From the NCBI GenBank assembly GCA_024734555.1, contig JANPWX010000173.1, positions 62,001-126,000 of the forward strand: a DNA stretch of 64,000 bases, given 5' to 3'. The DNA comes from Trochalopteron elliotii. Lineage: Eukaryota > Chordata > Aves > Passeriformes > Leiothrichidae. A program made the translations under genes and the position numbers. Positions within the stretch are counted from its first letter, which is position 1. Every line of letters begins with the position of its first letter. Under the pieces are notes generated by a model. It searched no databases. It worked only from the letters and a program-made list of their open reading frames with translations, and was not told the origin of the DNA. Below are positions 25,038 through 38,600 of this stretch, piece after piece.

Positions 25038-26010
25038 GACCAAAAAGCCAAAAAACATTCAGAGTGATGTAAAGGATCTTAGAAGTGAAGTGGGAAGGAC
25101 AGAGTGCTGTCTGAATTCAGAACTATAGTGGTGGTATGTAGAAAAGGAGAACTAAAGGAGGGTAGCAAGGAAGTGGAAGGAAGAGGAAGAAAGAGAGAAC
25201 TCTACAGGGAAAACCAATGTCAATTGCTAATTTTATTCTCCAAGAAAAGAAATAGCAAGATTTTCTATCAAATGAAAAAAAAATTAAGAAATGCTTCATA
25301 GATGAGAGAAAAATAAAGAGTGATAAAAAATACCTTTTTTTCAGATTTAAGAAGAAGGAATAATTGTGCAAAAAGGCAAGAGAAAGGAAGAAAAAACAAT
25401 GAAAATTTGAGTTTTCTTAAGTTGTGCTATTGAGCAGTGGAGGAAAAAAATGGTATGTGAATAAATGTCAAAACAAGATGAATAGTGAAGTAAAACAAAT
25501 TCAGAACGAGTAGAGCAAACTTAGCATGAGAGAAACCCAAATGTAAGATTCAGAAAACTAATGACAAACTTGTTGTCATTGTTCTCTTGTTCGTGCTTGC
25601 AAAATTAAAATAACCAAGTCCCCTCTGTGGTCCCACAAACCTGGGGTGATTAAGCTGGACAAGAAGCCAATATATTTCCCCCACTTTAATTAAAGTATTT
25701 TTTTGAAATGAATGAAAGCATCAAGGGAAATTGAAAAGTCCTCAGTCCTGTTGGACATTGGAGGAACTTGCTTTCTTGCCCAAAAAAAAAGCACAGCAAA
25801 GGAGTCTTGGAGTGCTGCATCAAGGACATTCTAGTAATAACAAAAAGATAAATGAACTGGTGGTAAACCAGATTCTTTCAAAGCAAGATGGATCTGGTCC
25901 TGATGCAGTCTTAAAGCTGTTACAGAACCCAGGATGACAGTGGGATCAAGCAGTATGTGACAGCAAGCTTGTGGATGTTTTCACAAAAGGAAACTACTGC
26001 TATCATTAAC

Positions 26011-26036
26011 TTCAACTAGATAAACATCTAGTTGAA
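26011..26036. repeat. 11-bp inverted repeat with 4-nt loop
   Basis: TTCAACTAGAT and ATCTAGTTGAA are exact reverse complements around AAAC. It lies about 200 bp to the left of the decayed CR1 in the same intron. Confidence 0.85.
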
Positions 26037-26229
26037 AACACCTCCACACACCAGAAGCCATACTCTATCACTCCATGATCTTCCCCATCACTATATAAAT
26101 GCAATTTATATGAGAGAAGAGCAAGAATGCAGAGAGCTCACCCAGGTGAGGAGCCAAGTGACTTTTTGGCCATGATTAGTAGAAAGTTACCAATATTGTA
26201 CTTTGTGTGTGGACTACTTGATCAGGAAC

Positions 26230-27115
26230 GGACAATGAAATCTTCTTCAGGCAGCTGGAAATAGCCTCACAGTCACAAGCCCTGGGCCCTATGGGGATTT
26301 GAACCACCTGATATCTGTGGAGGGCAACACAACAGGGTACAAGCAAGCCAGGAAGTTTCCAGAGTGCGCTGATAATTTCCTGACATAGGTAATAAAGGAG
26401 CTAACAAGGGTACCTCTGCTGTTCTTCATACTTTTATAAACAAGCATCCGTTGGGAAGGTGAATGCCAAGAGCATGAGATGATGGAGTTCAGGATGTTGC
26501 AAAGGAATAAACCAAAAAACACAATCATAGTTCTGGGCCTCAGAAAAGCAAAAGTTCACTGTTGAGGGGTCTGGGTGGGCAAATGCCATGGGAGGAGATC
26601 CTGCAAAGATACAGGTTCAAGGAGAGTTGGTTGATTCTGTAAGATCACCTCCTCCCAGCTCAGCAGTTGTCTATCTGGACAGGCCAAAAATCAAGTGGAG
26701 GTAGCAGTTGTCTTGCGTGGATGGACAATGAGCTCCTGACTAAGCTCAAACATAGAAAGGATACACATCAGTGGTGGCAGAGGGCAGCATGATCCCAGCA
26801 GAAGTATGACTTTCCTGAGTGGAAGGGGCTGAGGTTAGGGAATATTTAATCAACTGGACAGACATGAACTCCTGGGTCTGATGTGATGCCCCCAGTAGGT
26901 GACTCACATCATTGTGAAGCCACTCTTTACCAGCTCTGAAAAGTCCTGCTGACTGAGGCATCAATGGGCTGGGCAAACAGGATCTTCAAACAGATCAACA
27001 AAAGGAAATGAAAGTCCTGTGCCTTGGGAGGAATAATTTCATGTGCTGGAACTGACTGACTAGGAAGCAAGCTTGCAAAAAAGTTCTGGTATTCAATAAG
27101 GTCACCTTGACAGTC
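26230..27115 (+). mobile_element. CR1 LINE, internally deleted ORF2 fragment
   Basis: Reading the plus strand, the stretch GGGATTTGAACCACCTGATATC encodes the CR1 endonuclease-type motif Asp-Phe-Asn-His-Pro-Asp-Ile in degraded form. It is followed by the AACACAACAGGGTACAAGCAAGCC region, the GAGATGATGGAGTTCAGGAT region, the ACAATGAGCTCCTGACTAAGCTCAAAC region and the GGTTAGGGAATATTTAATCAACTGGACA region, all in CR1 ORF2 order. Beyond about 26960 it jumps to sequence matching a more 3' part of ORF2 (GTCCTGTGCCTTGGGAGGAATAA), so most of the reverse transcriptase core is missing. Frames are broken throughout. The left limit is approximate, and the 25620-26230 stretch may include further decayed repeat. 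Confidence 0.8.
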
Positions 27116-29086
27116 ACAATTCTTTGATTTTTGCATCACAAAAATACTATAATCTAAATTATATCTCTAATTAAAGAAAATATTATTAAAGGTTCTTTTT
27201 CTATTTTGCAATTGAACCAATAATTGTTTTTATATAAAAAGTAAATAATATTAAAAATATTAAGCATTTTCATTCTACATTCTTTTTAATGATGATATTT
27301 TCTTTTTATGAATGTGAGTGCTATGTGTAAGGATATCTTGTATCTTAATATACAAACAAATGTTATAGTTCTTAAATTCATTATAATGCAACATCGCCTG
27401 CATTGTAACAGTTATTTTCACTGAACACAAGATGGTGCTCTTATCCTAGAAGATATATAAACAAGTGCGTTAACAGGAATAGACCTGATATCCCAGTCTT
27501 TCTCAGGTATAGGACACCTATGTTTAAAAACTCAAACTATAATAATAACAACCCTCTTTCTGTTATCAAGAATGTAAATATGTTCTGTTTCTAGGACAAA
27601 TTAATAGATTGTTATATTATTCATATTTCCAGAAGGTTTCCACCACAGTATTCAAAAAAGCTTCTGTTTGGTATTTGAATGTTACTGCTTTCAAAACTCT
27701 TAAAAGGTGAACCAATATATTTGTCTATATTTTCTTATTATAGAAAGGTTTTAGAAATGCATGTGCCCATAATCTACACTTTTTAAATTTTTTAACAAAA
27801 ATTAGTATTTTTATCCCAAATAGCCCTGAATAAAGTGTATTAATAGTTCTTCCATATGGTATCTTTACAAAGCAACATGAAATAAAAGAAGTAATTTATA
27901 TTTTAAAAAGTTATCCTAGTTTCACTCAGACAATAAAATAAATAGTCACAAGTAAGGCATTCCAATTTATATTATAAAATTACAGAATTTGTAAAGCAGT
28001 ATAGAAATTAAATATTGCATTATATTAATACCTATTATTCCATTATGTTGTTATTACATAAGTCACAAAATTTATTGTCTCTGTGCATCAATCATCATTC
28101 TTTTGGGCATTGCAGGATATTCTGGATATAAATTGCAATCATGGGCAGACCAAAATATTTTTACAAGATGGAGCTAATAGCAGATCTGTTATGGAACTGG
28201 TGTGCAGCCTGTCTGTTCCACTTCAGTGCAGTGCTTTCTCCAGTGTATTTCTCAGTATGTCTCAGCACCATCCACAGTGAGTCCAACTGTGTGTGAACTA
28301 GCTCTGAGCAAGCCAGCTTTGGTGTCTCTGCTGTTCTTCACTGAACCATGTGGATTTACCCTTTGAGCCTGTTTCAAGGCAGGGATTTCAGGCCAGGATG
28401 GGATAATCTTAGACAAATGTCCTACCCTACTTGTTATTTTTAGGCTTATCTCTTTCCTTCCTTTCTCCCCTTCCTTTCTTGTCATAACGTTTTTGAAAGG
28501 TCTTGCTTCCTCCTAAGGGTGAATGGGAAAATCCTGAAATCTTAACAATGGTTAGATGTGAGAAGCATTTACGCTGAAGTCCTTAGAAATTTCACACCTA
28601 CTCCTCCTCTACTCAAGATAGCTCATTGCATCATGCTCTGCACAAGAATTCTTTAAGTACAGATCATTTGGATTTTCCCATTGTTCTTTAATGAAAAATA
28701 AGGCTTTATTTCCTCCCCAAGAGAAGGACAATTTAAATTCTTCAGATGTTCCTTGAATTATCATTGAAACAGAGAAGTTTTCTATCAGTCCCTTCAAGGA
28801 AAAATATTTATTGAGAGACAGTTTCGCTTGCTTTATTGAAATTATAAAATTATTAAGATCGTTATAGTAATGTGCACTACAAGTATATGGTTTGCCACTA
28901 ATGAAAAAAAGGCTTGTTAAAATACAGCTATTAGAAACTTGAAAATGAGGTGAGCTTAATACTGATGCTCTTTCTCAGTCAACTTCAGACAGCTCTGTGC
29001 AAGATAAATATAACTTTTATGGATGGTTAATACCATATACAGATCAATGATCTAGTCTTTCAAAAACACCTCTGTGTGGTTTCATG

Positions 29087-29183
29087 GGGTTTTTTTCAGG
29101 GTTTGGTTTTGGGTTTTTTTTGTTGTTTTTTTTTTTTGGTTGGTTGTTTTGTTTTTGGTTTGTTTTGTTTTTTTTTTTTTTTT
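29087..29183. repeat. T/G-only low-complexity tract
   Basis: About 97 nt made almost wholly of T with G-pairs and triplets (GGTTTGG, TTGTTG, GGTTGGTTG) and one short CAG interruption. The other strand is an A/C tract. An open frame crossing it (29076-29519) begins Trp/Gly/Phe-rich and is not a gene. Confidence 0.9.
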
Positions 29184-32100
29184 GATATACAAACTCACCA
29201 GAGAAAGGCAGGTCAAGAGCCTGTGTTCAGAGCTCCAGCCTGTGTTCAGTTAATACTCTCTGGGCACCACAAACAATTATTTTCTTCAGGGTCAGAATCA
29301 TTGGGATGTTTAGCCAGTGAGGGTTTTTCAGTAGAGATAGCTGCAAATAGCACAGAAGTGAAGAAAATCACAGATGAGTGCTCACCACTAAGGAGGCAAT
29401 CCCAAATGTTTCTGTCTAAAATATTAGTGTGGAAGCAGAGGGCAAAACCAGCAGAGCTGAATCTGTTTACATTCCTAAATGCTTGCAAAGAGAAACTGCC
29501 TCTTCACAGGTTGCACTAAACACCTTGCTGTTCCCTTTTTCAGCTCTTCCCTTAGCTTTACCACAAAAAACGCAGTTCCTAGCACTGCATACCTGTAGTC
29601 CCTTTTCCTCATTAAAGAACTGCCCATGCTGGGTGATCCTCTTCAAGTCTGTAAACAAGGACTTGAGTTACTTGCTCCAACTGCACCCTACTCTTCAAAG
29701 CATGGCCTTAAGACTTCTGTACAAATATGGGTTTTTTAATTCCTAAGAATAAAATAAAAATAAAATAAGAATGATAGAGCTTGTGCTCCATTAGGAAAGT
29801 TGCATGTGACAGGGCTCTAAAAACAGACTTAGAACTCAAAGGGACAGTAAGAGAAGGAATGAAGTTTTTCTGGTCTGGGGTTTCTGGTGCAGAGTTACGG
29901 GCACAGAAGGAAGTTGTGCCACCAAAGAGGAGTCAGAGGTGAGAAAGTGAACATCTTGTCTGCTGTGCATACAGAGGGTTTTTCTCTTATCCCATATGCC
30001 CTGGTTCTACAAATCTGCTTTTAGGCTAAAGTGTAGGTGTGTCTGCTGAGGAGCAGCTCTTTGAAGAAGCTGTAGGTGTAGCATGTCTGTCATTAATCAA
30101 GCTGGAGATCACTCTTCAGTCATGAAAAGTTAAATGAACAGTTAGTCAGTGGGTGAGAAAACAGACTCATTTTTCAAGTCTTCTTACCAGATGAAGAAAC
30201 ACCTTTTGTTTATATCAAATTTTTGTCTACCTTTTACTGATTCTTATATTAATTTATTAGATATTTAAGATCCAGTGTAACAGTGACTCCTATGCACAAA
30301 AATATGATTATGATTAGAAGACATCTTAAAGATTAAAAAGGCATGGATATAGTGAGTCAAGCCCCACAATGACAGTGGGAATAGTAAATAATGCTGACAA
30401 TGAAATATCAGATCATCACTGTAAATTATCACCTATTAAGAATTAACCAGTTATTAAATGTTACTTAGAGGTCAGCTACTATTTTGACAACGATGAGGAT
30501 CATTCCTGATTTTCTGATGCAGCCTCTTCTTTAACAACCTCATGCACTGTATGCCTTTCCTTAAGACATATTTATAGCACTGCTACTCTGAAAGCCTCAC
30601 TGTGAGAGGTTTGGAAACTTGCAATACCACTTTTTAGATGCCAACAAAAAAAGCATGCATATTTTAAATGGATTTGGAACACACTGATTGAAACATGTGA
30701 AAACAATCATAGAAGAAATCTCTTTAAGATTCCTCTGTTCTATACAAATGTCAAGTCCTCAAGAAATGGCTCTGTAACAAGAATAAACACTGAACAGACT
30801 TCCACTGAAAGAAAACAATGCTCAGGCTTAGTAACTTGTTTCCACAAGATACCACTTCCACTACAGAGAACCTTGTATAAGGGAAAACTCACAGTCTCAA
30901 CAGCCTAACTCCACACCAAGGAGAGGAACTTGAGGAACAACAGATCACAATACCTCCTGGTCATTCCCACAGGAACAGTAATACAGGAATTCTATTATGT
31001 CACTCTTTTCCATTCACATTACTGCAACATAAATATAATCTTCTCTTTTGTTCCTTTCTCAGCTATATATGAACAATACAGAACTTTTGCCTTTCTTTGT
31101 CCCTGTATAGACACACAGGTGTCTGTTCCCTGATGTGCATCTCACTGAATTAGGTCTGACATTCCTTCTCTTCCATGAAGATGATCTAATTATTCCTACA
31201 CACTGCTGAAAGACATTGCAGTTTACATGGCATGAGCTGTGTCTCAGAGTGTGTCTGACTGACATCTGTTCTAGCCCACTCCTGACAGCCAGCACCAGTA
31301 TGTGGCATAGGGCAGCACTCATGGACAACTGACAAGACACAGAAAACACCATCTGCAGCACCTTTAAACCCTTAAACTCAATTCCTAGCATTAAAATCAC
31401 AGATGCAGTTTCTTCTACTATTTATGAGCAGGCTATGTAGACATATTTCAAAGAATTATTTAGCCTTTAATAAATTTTCAGCTTTTAGTGAGCAATGACT
31501 CAGAGTAAATTTACAGAATTTACAAAAAACACATATTGTTAGTATTTTGAATTTCTCAGTCAGAATAGTATTCAGTATAAACTGTCATCTGCTTACATGA
31601 AAGGAGTAGCTTATAAGATGTAGCATGTCAGGTAAATATATTAGGAATGCTGTCAGAGAAAAAAAAAAAAACCACATTTTTCCTTATTAGCCTTTAAAAT
31701 ATGAGAGCTTTGCAAGCATACACTTATTCAAACCTTCATTTCAAGTTAGTCATCATAGTGCTTCATTCCCCAGTTCTTTATATGCTGTGAACCTCCAGTG
31801 TCTGTGCAGTTGTTTCTAAGGTAACAGATCAAGATGCCTTGTGAAAGAAATGAATCAGATCTTGAATATTCAAGACATCTCCAGTTGCAGAAATGAGAAA
31901 AGGGCAGCATCATCTCAACCAAGGGTTCTTAGTGTCTTTTAGACCCCAGATTGATTTGCAGGCAAGAATAATGTAATCCACCCCAAGGCTGCAAATGTGA
32001 GAGTACAGTGGCGCATGCAGTCTCAGGCATGTAAAATGTCAGAAATTTTTAATCAGAGCCATAATTAAGGAATTACGGAGGCTGTTCTCAACAGAGACTC

Positions 32101-33086
32101 GTTGCCTCATTGCAGGGTACACACACACACGGAATACAGATGAAGAATGTATTTGGTAGGTTGAGACTTCATTCCAACCACTGACAGCAGAAAAGAAATC
32201 TTTCTGTCAGACACACGATGCACAAACTAAAAACACATTAAAAATTAACATGAACCAGCACGTGAAAATAAATATGCCTTTCTAAAGAGGCCAAATATGT
32301 ATAATTCCTATCAAAGAAAACAAATTGATATCTTTCACAGGTCTTTCACAGGATTATCTGGGTCAATCGTTTTCAGTGAATGGGACTATTGGGTTTTGTT
32401 GAGGGATTTTTGTGATTGGTTTGATTGTTTCTTTTCTTAAAGTGTCTAGAAATACATTTTGTTTCTTTCACAGGCTATATTGCTTATTATTCGAGTCCAG
32501 ATTTCATATAAAAATATAAACACAAGTACGGCACATAAAGAGAATATTAACTAAAATATGAAAGGATTTTAGAAAGCTTTTGTTGCAACAAAAAAACCCT
32601 AAACTCTTTGCTTGACAATATCTGACACACATGTTCACTGATATACACACACCCACTACCTATGATAAAATAATCATAAGGTATTTTTCAAATACATATC
32701 ATAATGAGATCTAAAAAAATCAAATTCAGAGAAAATGATCTGACTTGATAAAAACTTTCAGAGCTGTGTTATTTTCCATGTCGTGTAAGAGAAAACTTGC
32801 ATGTAGCTTGGGGATCAGACAAAAAGTCACAGTTATATGACTGGACAGGTCACATGCTCCTGTTTTCCTGGTTTTGAATCTTGTTGGTCTGTCTACTGCA
32901 TTACAAATTACTGCACACTACAAATGCTTGGAATAAAAACTGTTCTGAATATTTACGCAGCCTGTTTGGCAACATACTTCAGTGGCTGCTCTGCGTGAAG
33001 AAAATTTTTAACTTTAAAAATTTAAAGATTTTGGGACTTGTATCATTTAACAAACTGAAAGGCAGATGCATTGATTAGGGTCTTAC

Positions 33087-33315
33087 GTTCTTGGAAAGAT
33101 GTGAAGAGCATCTGGAATCGACTGTTCCGGCTGCCTTCATCTGCCCACATGCGGATTACACCCAGACCTGTCCTCAGCATCACATCATTAGCAACTGTGC
33201 TGCAAAACTTTGCCTTCAAATCCTCCACAGAGCTGCTTCCGTCATAGACTGCTACAAAATTCCTTTTGCATTCGTTGGAATTCTGCATCTCGTAGTCCAA
33301 GAATCGCAAATAGAT
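33087..33315 (-). CDS. NETO1: NETO1 exon, C-terminal part of CUB2
   Basis: After the acceptor TTTATAG the exon reads [19 protein letters not shown], then an acidic CUB segment with [18 protein letters not shown], and ends FTSFQE plus one base C before donor GTAAGA. It holds the third and fourth CUB cysteines (ECKR and KFCS) and a VYDG motif, in which CUB domains often place a calcium-coordinating Asp. The exon is 229 nt, 76 codons plus one base; the spare C joins CC of the next exon to give Pro-Pro-Cys. No frameshift or stop is present. The flanking introns are about 10 and 11.8 kb and contain no other recognisable exon. Confidence 0.96.
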
Positions 33316-35040
33316 CTATAAATCAACCAAACAACAGAGGCAACATGTACAGGCATGTGAGAATGACTGAAAAAAAAAAATTAAGCAACTTTGCTCTACA
33401 TTGCAGGAGAAAGAGTATATAACAAATCCCATCAAAACAATTTTTCTGGAGCAGTTGATCCATAGGGCACTTCCTTGGAAGGCCATTAATATGCAAACTG
33501 TAGCCTGTTTCTACTTCCTGGTATTTTGTCTTACTTCCAAGTAGAATCTCTCAGAAGATCTAGATATTTCTTTGTTCTTATCCACAGTACGGTCCTAATT
33601 TCCAAATATATACCTTTTTTTTTTTTTTTCAGAAGTATGTACGATGGTTCTTCATGCTGAAGGACAGATAAGCTAGAAATTTCTGCTTTTACTGCTTGGC
33701 ACAATATTGCTCTATTACATGACTGACATGTGAAATAATAAGGCAAATCATTGTTGCTCCCTCCCCAGAGTCAATGTGTCATCTAATACGTTTCTCCTAC
33801 ACTGATTCGGGAAGTGAGAATCTGAGAGACAGGCAGAACTCCATCATTAATCTTTTTATGTTTCCTCAAGGATCAGGCCACCATCTCAGCTCTTCTAAAC
33901 AAAGCATTATGGTATAAATTTTCAGAATTTAACAGGCTTGAAATCAAGCATATTTTGTGGAAACTCTTAGAACCTTATGTCTCTTGCATACAAGCTAAAT
34001 TGTCTCATAAAGTAATAGATTTATTGCCCTTTGCAAAGAACTTTTTACATCTACCTAAAAAGAAGCAGGGTGAGGATAAAAAGCTATTATTTGATATTCA
34101 AGTGTATATAGACTTTAATAAGGAAAACCACCAATTTCAAAAGCAATTGATTATAAAAACAAGATCAAATTCAATTCACAGAGAAGGCAAGTACTATTTT
34201 CAACAGATACATGACACATAATCCAACAGCCAAAGGCTCATGAGATTTCTGAAGAATGACACAGAAAGGTGAATTAGGGCAGAAATTGTATAAAAAGGAG
34301 GTAAGCATATACAGTATAATGCTGTATGCATCTTCACTTGAAAAAAATTACTAAAAAAGAAACCCCACTGTATTAGACATCAAATATTCTTATTTTCAAA
34401 CAATTTTATTGACTTCAGGTATTTTTCATATGCACAGAACAAATGCTTAATAAGCTTCTCTGCTTTTTCAAAAGGTACACAAGCAGTGCACATCCTAGTA
34501 GCAACAAGACTCATAATTTAACCTCATTAATATATTAAAGCTCTTATGGTTTGCGAATTATGTGCTCTCAAGCAGTCTGCCAGAGCTTAATAATAGCTCA
34601 GATTTTTTAATGGGCCTTTTCAGGTAGGGTATTATGGTATATTTTCATTCCTTGTTATGCTTTGCGTAAGTGTCCCTCTGAAAAGAATATTTGTGAAAAA
34701 TTTTTACTAGCAAATGAAATTAGGTATACCAAAAGCACATCTATTTTCTAATCTGTTAATCTTACAGTAACCCTTACTCATATTCCATTATTCCCATCCT
34801 TCAGAAGAGTTCAGAGGAATATATTTCAATTAAAGTGCAGTTAAGGGTATTTTACTTTCACCATGTATCCTGGAGTTTACATATTATAAATTAAGGAATC
34901 TGCTTGTAGTGGTTTCTACAAAATGGAACAACTAATAGAAATACAAATAGACATATTGAGATGGAAACATCTTCTATCATGGTATAGTCTTTATAGTGTT
35001 TCTCACTTCATCTACTGGTTGTTCGGTAAAACACGGATAT

Positions 35041-35062
35041 TGTCAGCACTATTGTGCTGACA
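35041..35062. repeat. 9-bp inverted repeat with 4-nt loop
   Basis: TGTCAGCAC (35041-35049) and GTGCTGACA (35054-35062) are exact reverse complements around TATT. A 15-bp tandem duplication follows at 35069-35098. Confidence 0.85.
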
Positions 35063-35068
35063 GAGGAA

Positions 35069-35098
35069 GATCCCACACGGGGGGATCCCACATGGGGG
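35069..35098. repeat. 15-bp tandem duplication (GATCCCACAYGGGGG)
   Basis: Two adjacent 15-bp units beginning GATCCCACACGGGG and GATCCCACATGGGG, differing at one clear site. They sit in a locally GC-richer patch just after the 35041 hairpin. Confidence 0.8.
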
Positions 35099-35573
35099 AG
35101 GGAGGCATGGGAAGAGGCAGAGCCATGACACAAACACCCAGCAACTGGCCATATTTGGGACATACCAGAGAGCTGCTTCTGTGTCCCAGATACCAGATCC
35201 TCCTTCTCAAGCAAGGGTGTAACAGTCACTGGCACCCAGCCTCTCCTGGGAAGCTGCTGAGAAAGTCCATAGCCCATCTCCATATAACTTATGGAATTAA
35301 ATGTGCTCCTTGCCTTTCTTTTCTCAGTTAACCAAAGCAGTCTGCTTCAGAAAGGTGTCCCAGTGCTTGCCAGCCTTGTCACAGGTAATGCAATGAGATT
35401 TTCCTGCAGCTGGTTGTACACAATATTGAATACGTGTGACTGTTTCCCAGGAAGAGAAACGTGTCAGAGAGATGGTGGACAGAGAACAGAAGGCTTGCAA
35501 CATGCTTTGTCATGAATGATTACTTTTACTTTCTATATATGCCTATCATATGTACACCATTTATATTTATATC

Positions 35574-35636
35574 CCATATAAATACATACATACGTACATA
35601 CATATACATACATATATATATATATATATGATATAC
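35574..35636. repeat. TACA/TA microsatellite
   Basis: Runs of CATA/TACG-type tetramers pass into a pure TA run (about 35613-35629). A plus-strand open frame here (Ile/Tyr/His repeats) is only the translation of this repeat. Confidence 0.92.
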
Positions 35637-38600
35637 CACAAAGTTATAGTGCAATGTATCACATCACATCACATTTTTATCTATTTTCCTCTTCAGGAAA
35701 GCTCATATTTACTCCAGAAAAAAAATTACCTTAGCCTGATGGAAGAACAATAATAAAGCTATACCTGCTGGGTGAAAGACCTTGCACATTTATTTATTCA
35801 CATGTTCTCTATTTCTATCCTGCTGCCTTTTATATAGGCATTTATATGTACAATTGTATGTGCATAAACATATATGTGAGCACATGTATTTCTTTTAAAG
35901 GGTATCCCATTTCAGTATGGAGATGTAATTTTTATGAGTTTTCATTCTTACAAGAAATGTATGCTGCTTCTCACTGTGGTTACAAAATATCAGCTCTCCC
36001 AGCCAATTTCCAGCATTCATCAATTATTCCTGATCTGTTCAAAAACACTGTTCATATAGCAGTACAGACAAAATCTTATTTCTATGGGTTTATCGTTTGA
36101 CATTCTTTAGTTTCTGGAGGCACACTAGCCTTATAAAATAGTAAAATATTTCTTAGAGTAGCAGCCATAAATACTGAAAAGGAATCAAGAGAATAATAAC
36201 TCAGCATTTTGTTCTCAGTCTTTCAGTGAAGAAGCCAAAACCTTCAGTTCTTCCCAAGCCTGAGTTCTGCTGTCAGTCACACCTGCTCATTCCTCTGTGT
36301 GAGAAATTCAGCCAACACCACAACATATGTGGACCTGATAGGTAGTGGAAATACTGGAAAGAAATATTTGACTTAAAAAATATATGTCTATCCTGTAGAA
36401 GAAAGATGCCACTTTCTCCAGTGGCATGAAGTTTCATAAATTAGACAAAATAAGTTCCTGATATTCTGAGGTACGTTGGAGCCTCATTCTCATAACTGTC
36501 TTTGGAGATGACTACTCCCAGAACTTTATATAAAAAGTTGATACTTGATACAACACACCCTAAAATCAGTGGGTATAATTCAATCTATTTTTTTTGAATC
36601 AGACCTTTGGCTTAAAACTGCAGTGCATTTTTAAAAACTGGAAACTGATTGCACAAACTGACAACCTGATATTGGATTAGATTTTATTTTAAAGAGCTGG
36701 AATAATTTAATTGCATCTGCACGCCTCTGCCAGCTTGTATGGTTTCATTGCTATATATTTGCCATTGTTCCTGTCACTGGCTGTAAGACCCACACTGGCA
36801 GAAGAAAATGACTAATAATAAATTGAGTTCCCCAGGGAAAGAATAAAACTGATTATATGACAAACTCTTATCTAATGCAAAATGTTCCCTATACATAGTT
36901 TTTTTGAAATCAGTGGCAATATTCTCATTACTTTCACTGGTATGTGGATGTCACTAAAATAAATTAATCAGAAAGTGAGAGAAAAATTATCAGTATTACT
37001 GGTTATTTCATTTACAGAGATCTTAGCCATTACTTCTACCAGCAGTGGATAGGAAACTTTGTTCCTCTGAAAGAAAATGACCTAAAGAAGAGGTCACAGA
37101 CTCAAACACTACCATCTGCCTTCATTAAACATTTTTTCATTGATGCCAATAGGAGCTTTTGGAATGAACATTTCCATAGATACTGACACATTATATTAGC
37201 AGAATCGAGGCATTCTTGTTGAAGGGAACATCTTATTTGAAAGAAGAAGCATAACTGCCATATCTTCTTCTTTCACATTTTTGTTGCAAATTTTTAATAA
37301 GACACTTTTGTCAAATCATCAGCTTCACATTACTTAGGAGAGGGGGCTGCTCAAGTATTAGATTAACTGAGTTTTGAGATGTCACTGCAAATGCCAATGT
37401 CATTAGCAAAAAAACTGATAAAGCCTCACTGCAACTGTGGCATATGTAATTTACACTCGGTCACATTATATTTTAAAAAATTTTCTTGTTACCTGTAAGT
37501 TTTGTATTGCCACCATAAATGATACTCAAAAAAGGAAATGCTGGGAAAGTTTTACCATTTCTTTTCATTTAAATTTGAAAACAACAAAAATCTCTAACCA
37601 AACATATCAGAAAACCCCCAAAATTATTATAAACTACAAATAATATATCACCTAAGTAAAATGGTCAGATTATAATCTCCTCATAGTGAATCACTTTTTA
37701 TGAGTTCTGCATTTTAATCAATCACTGAAGGTTAGGGATGACAACATGATTGATCAGGCCAGTCAGGAAAAGCTTCAAACCATATCCCAGCATATCAGAC
37801 TTAATATATCTGCACAGACACCCAGTTGCCTGAAACCAAACCAAACAAAAAGCCATCATTCAGCTGCCAAAAGTCATTTAGACATAAGAGAAAAACTTCC
37901 TCTTCATCCAAGTATAATGTCCAGATTTTGCATATTCACCTTCTGGGTTCAGTCAATTCACTTGTAAGCACAGGATGGGGTTAAATTGTCCCATTGCTCA
38001 GTGATCAGTTACAGCACCTGCTTTATTCTGCATCTTTTTCAGCTCTGAGTGATTAACAAAGTAATTTCAAGATGATTCCTCCAGTATTTAGGCCTGGGAA
38101 ACCCATTTTTTTTTAAAGCAGATTGTGCAACACTAATTAAACTCCTTCAAGGCAACCAGAACACCAAGTACACCAACCTAAAATGCATACTACCCAAGAT
38201 GCTCAAATTTGTCATCTGAAATGATCTGTCCTCTTGCTTGGATGCTCTTTTTTTTTTTTTTTAATCAACATTACTTCAATGGAGAAGTGTTAACAATACC
38301 TGATCTGTCTGAATTTTTGTTTGTTATTTTGGGAGATTATTCAACATTTTTGGTCCTTCTGTTACTAGTCTGGGACCATGTTGTACAAACAGAGAGCTCC
38401 ATACCTTATATTTTCTTCTGTTCTGGAGCTTGGAGAATGCTGTCTGTCAAAGATGACAATTTTATATGGTATTTCTAAGACACTGTGATTCACAGCCAAG
38501 GCTTGTGTTATCAGAACACCATTTTTTCTAGACAGGTTTTTGGATTTGTTTGTTTTGTCCTATTTGTTTCTTCAAACTTCTGTGACTATCCAATAGCTGA

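Larger units (their letters stand above)
23033..33086 (-). other. NETO1 intron between CUB2 and LDLa exons
   Basis: A 10054-nt intron. It carries an internally deleted CR1 on the opposite strand (about 26230-27115), a 24-A run (25014-25037), an inverted repeat at 26011-26036 and a T/G-rich tract at 29087-29183. The stretch 25620-26230 just before the CR1 looks repeat-derived but I cannot assign it. The rest is AT-rich unique-looking DNA with no exon candidate that I can support. Confidence 0.85.

Noticed and set aside
29076..29519. Plus-strand frame of 147 codons
   Set aside because: Its first third is the translated T/G tract, and the remainder overlaps opposite-strand frames with equal claim. 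No domain or splice support.
33615..33640. T-run followed by CAG on the plus strand, resembling a splice acceptor
   Set aside because: The gene here is on the minus strand, and no coding-like sequence follows on the plus strand.
33955..34221. Plus-strand frame of 88 codons
   Set aside because: Lys/Gln/Phe-rich composition expected of AT-rich DNA, and no recognised motif.
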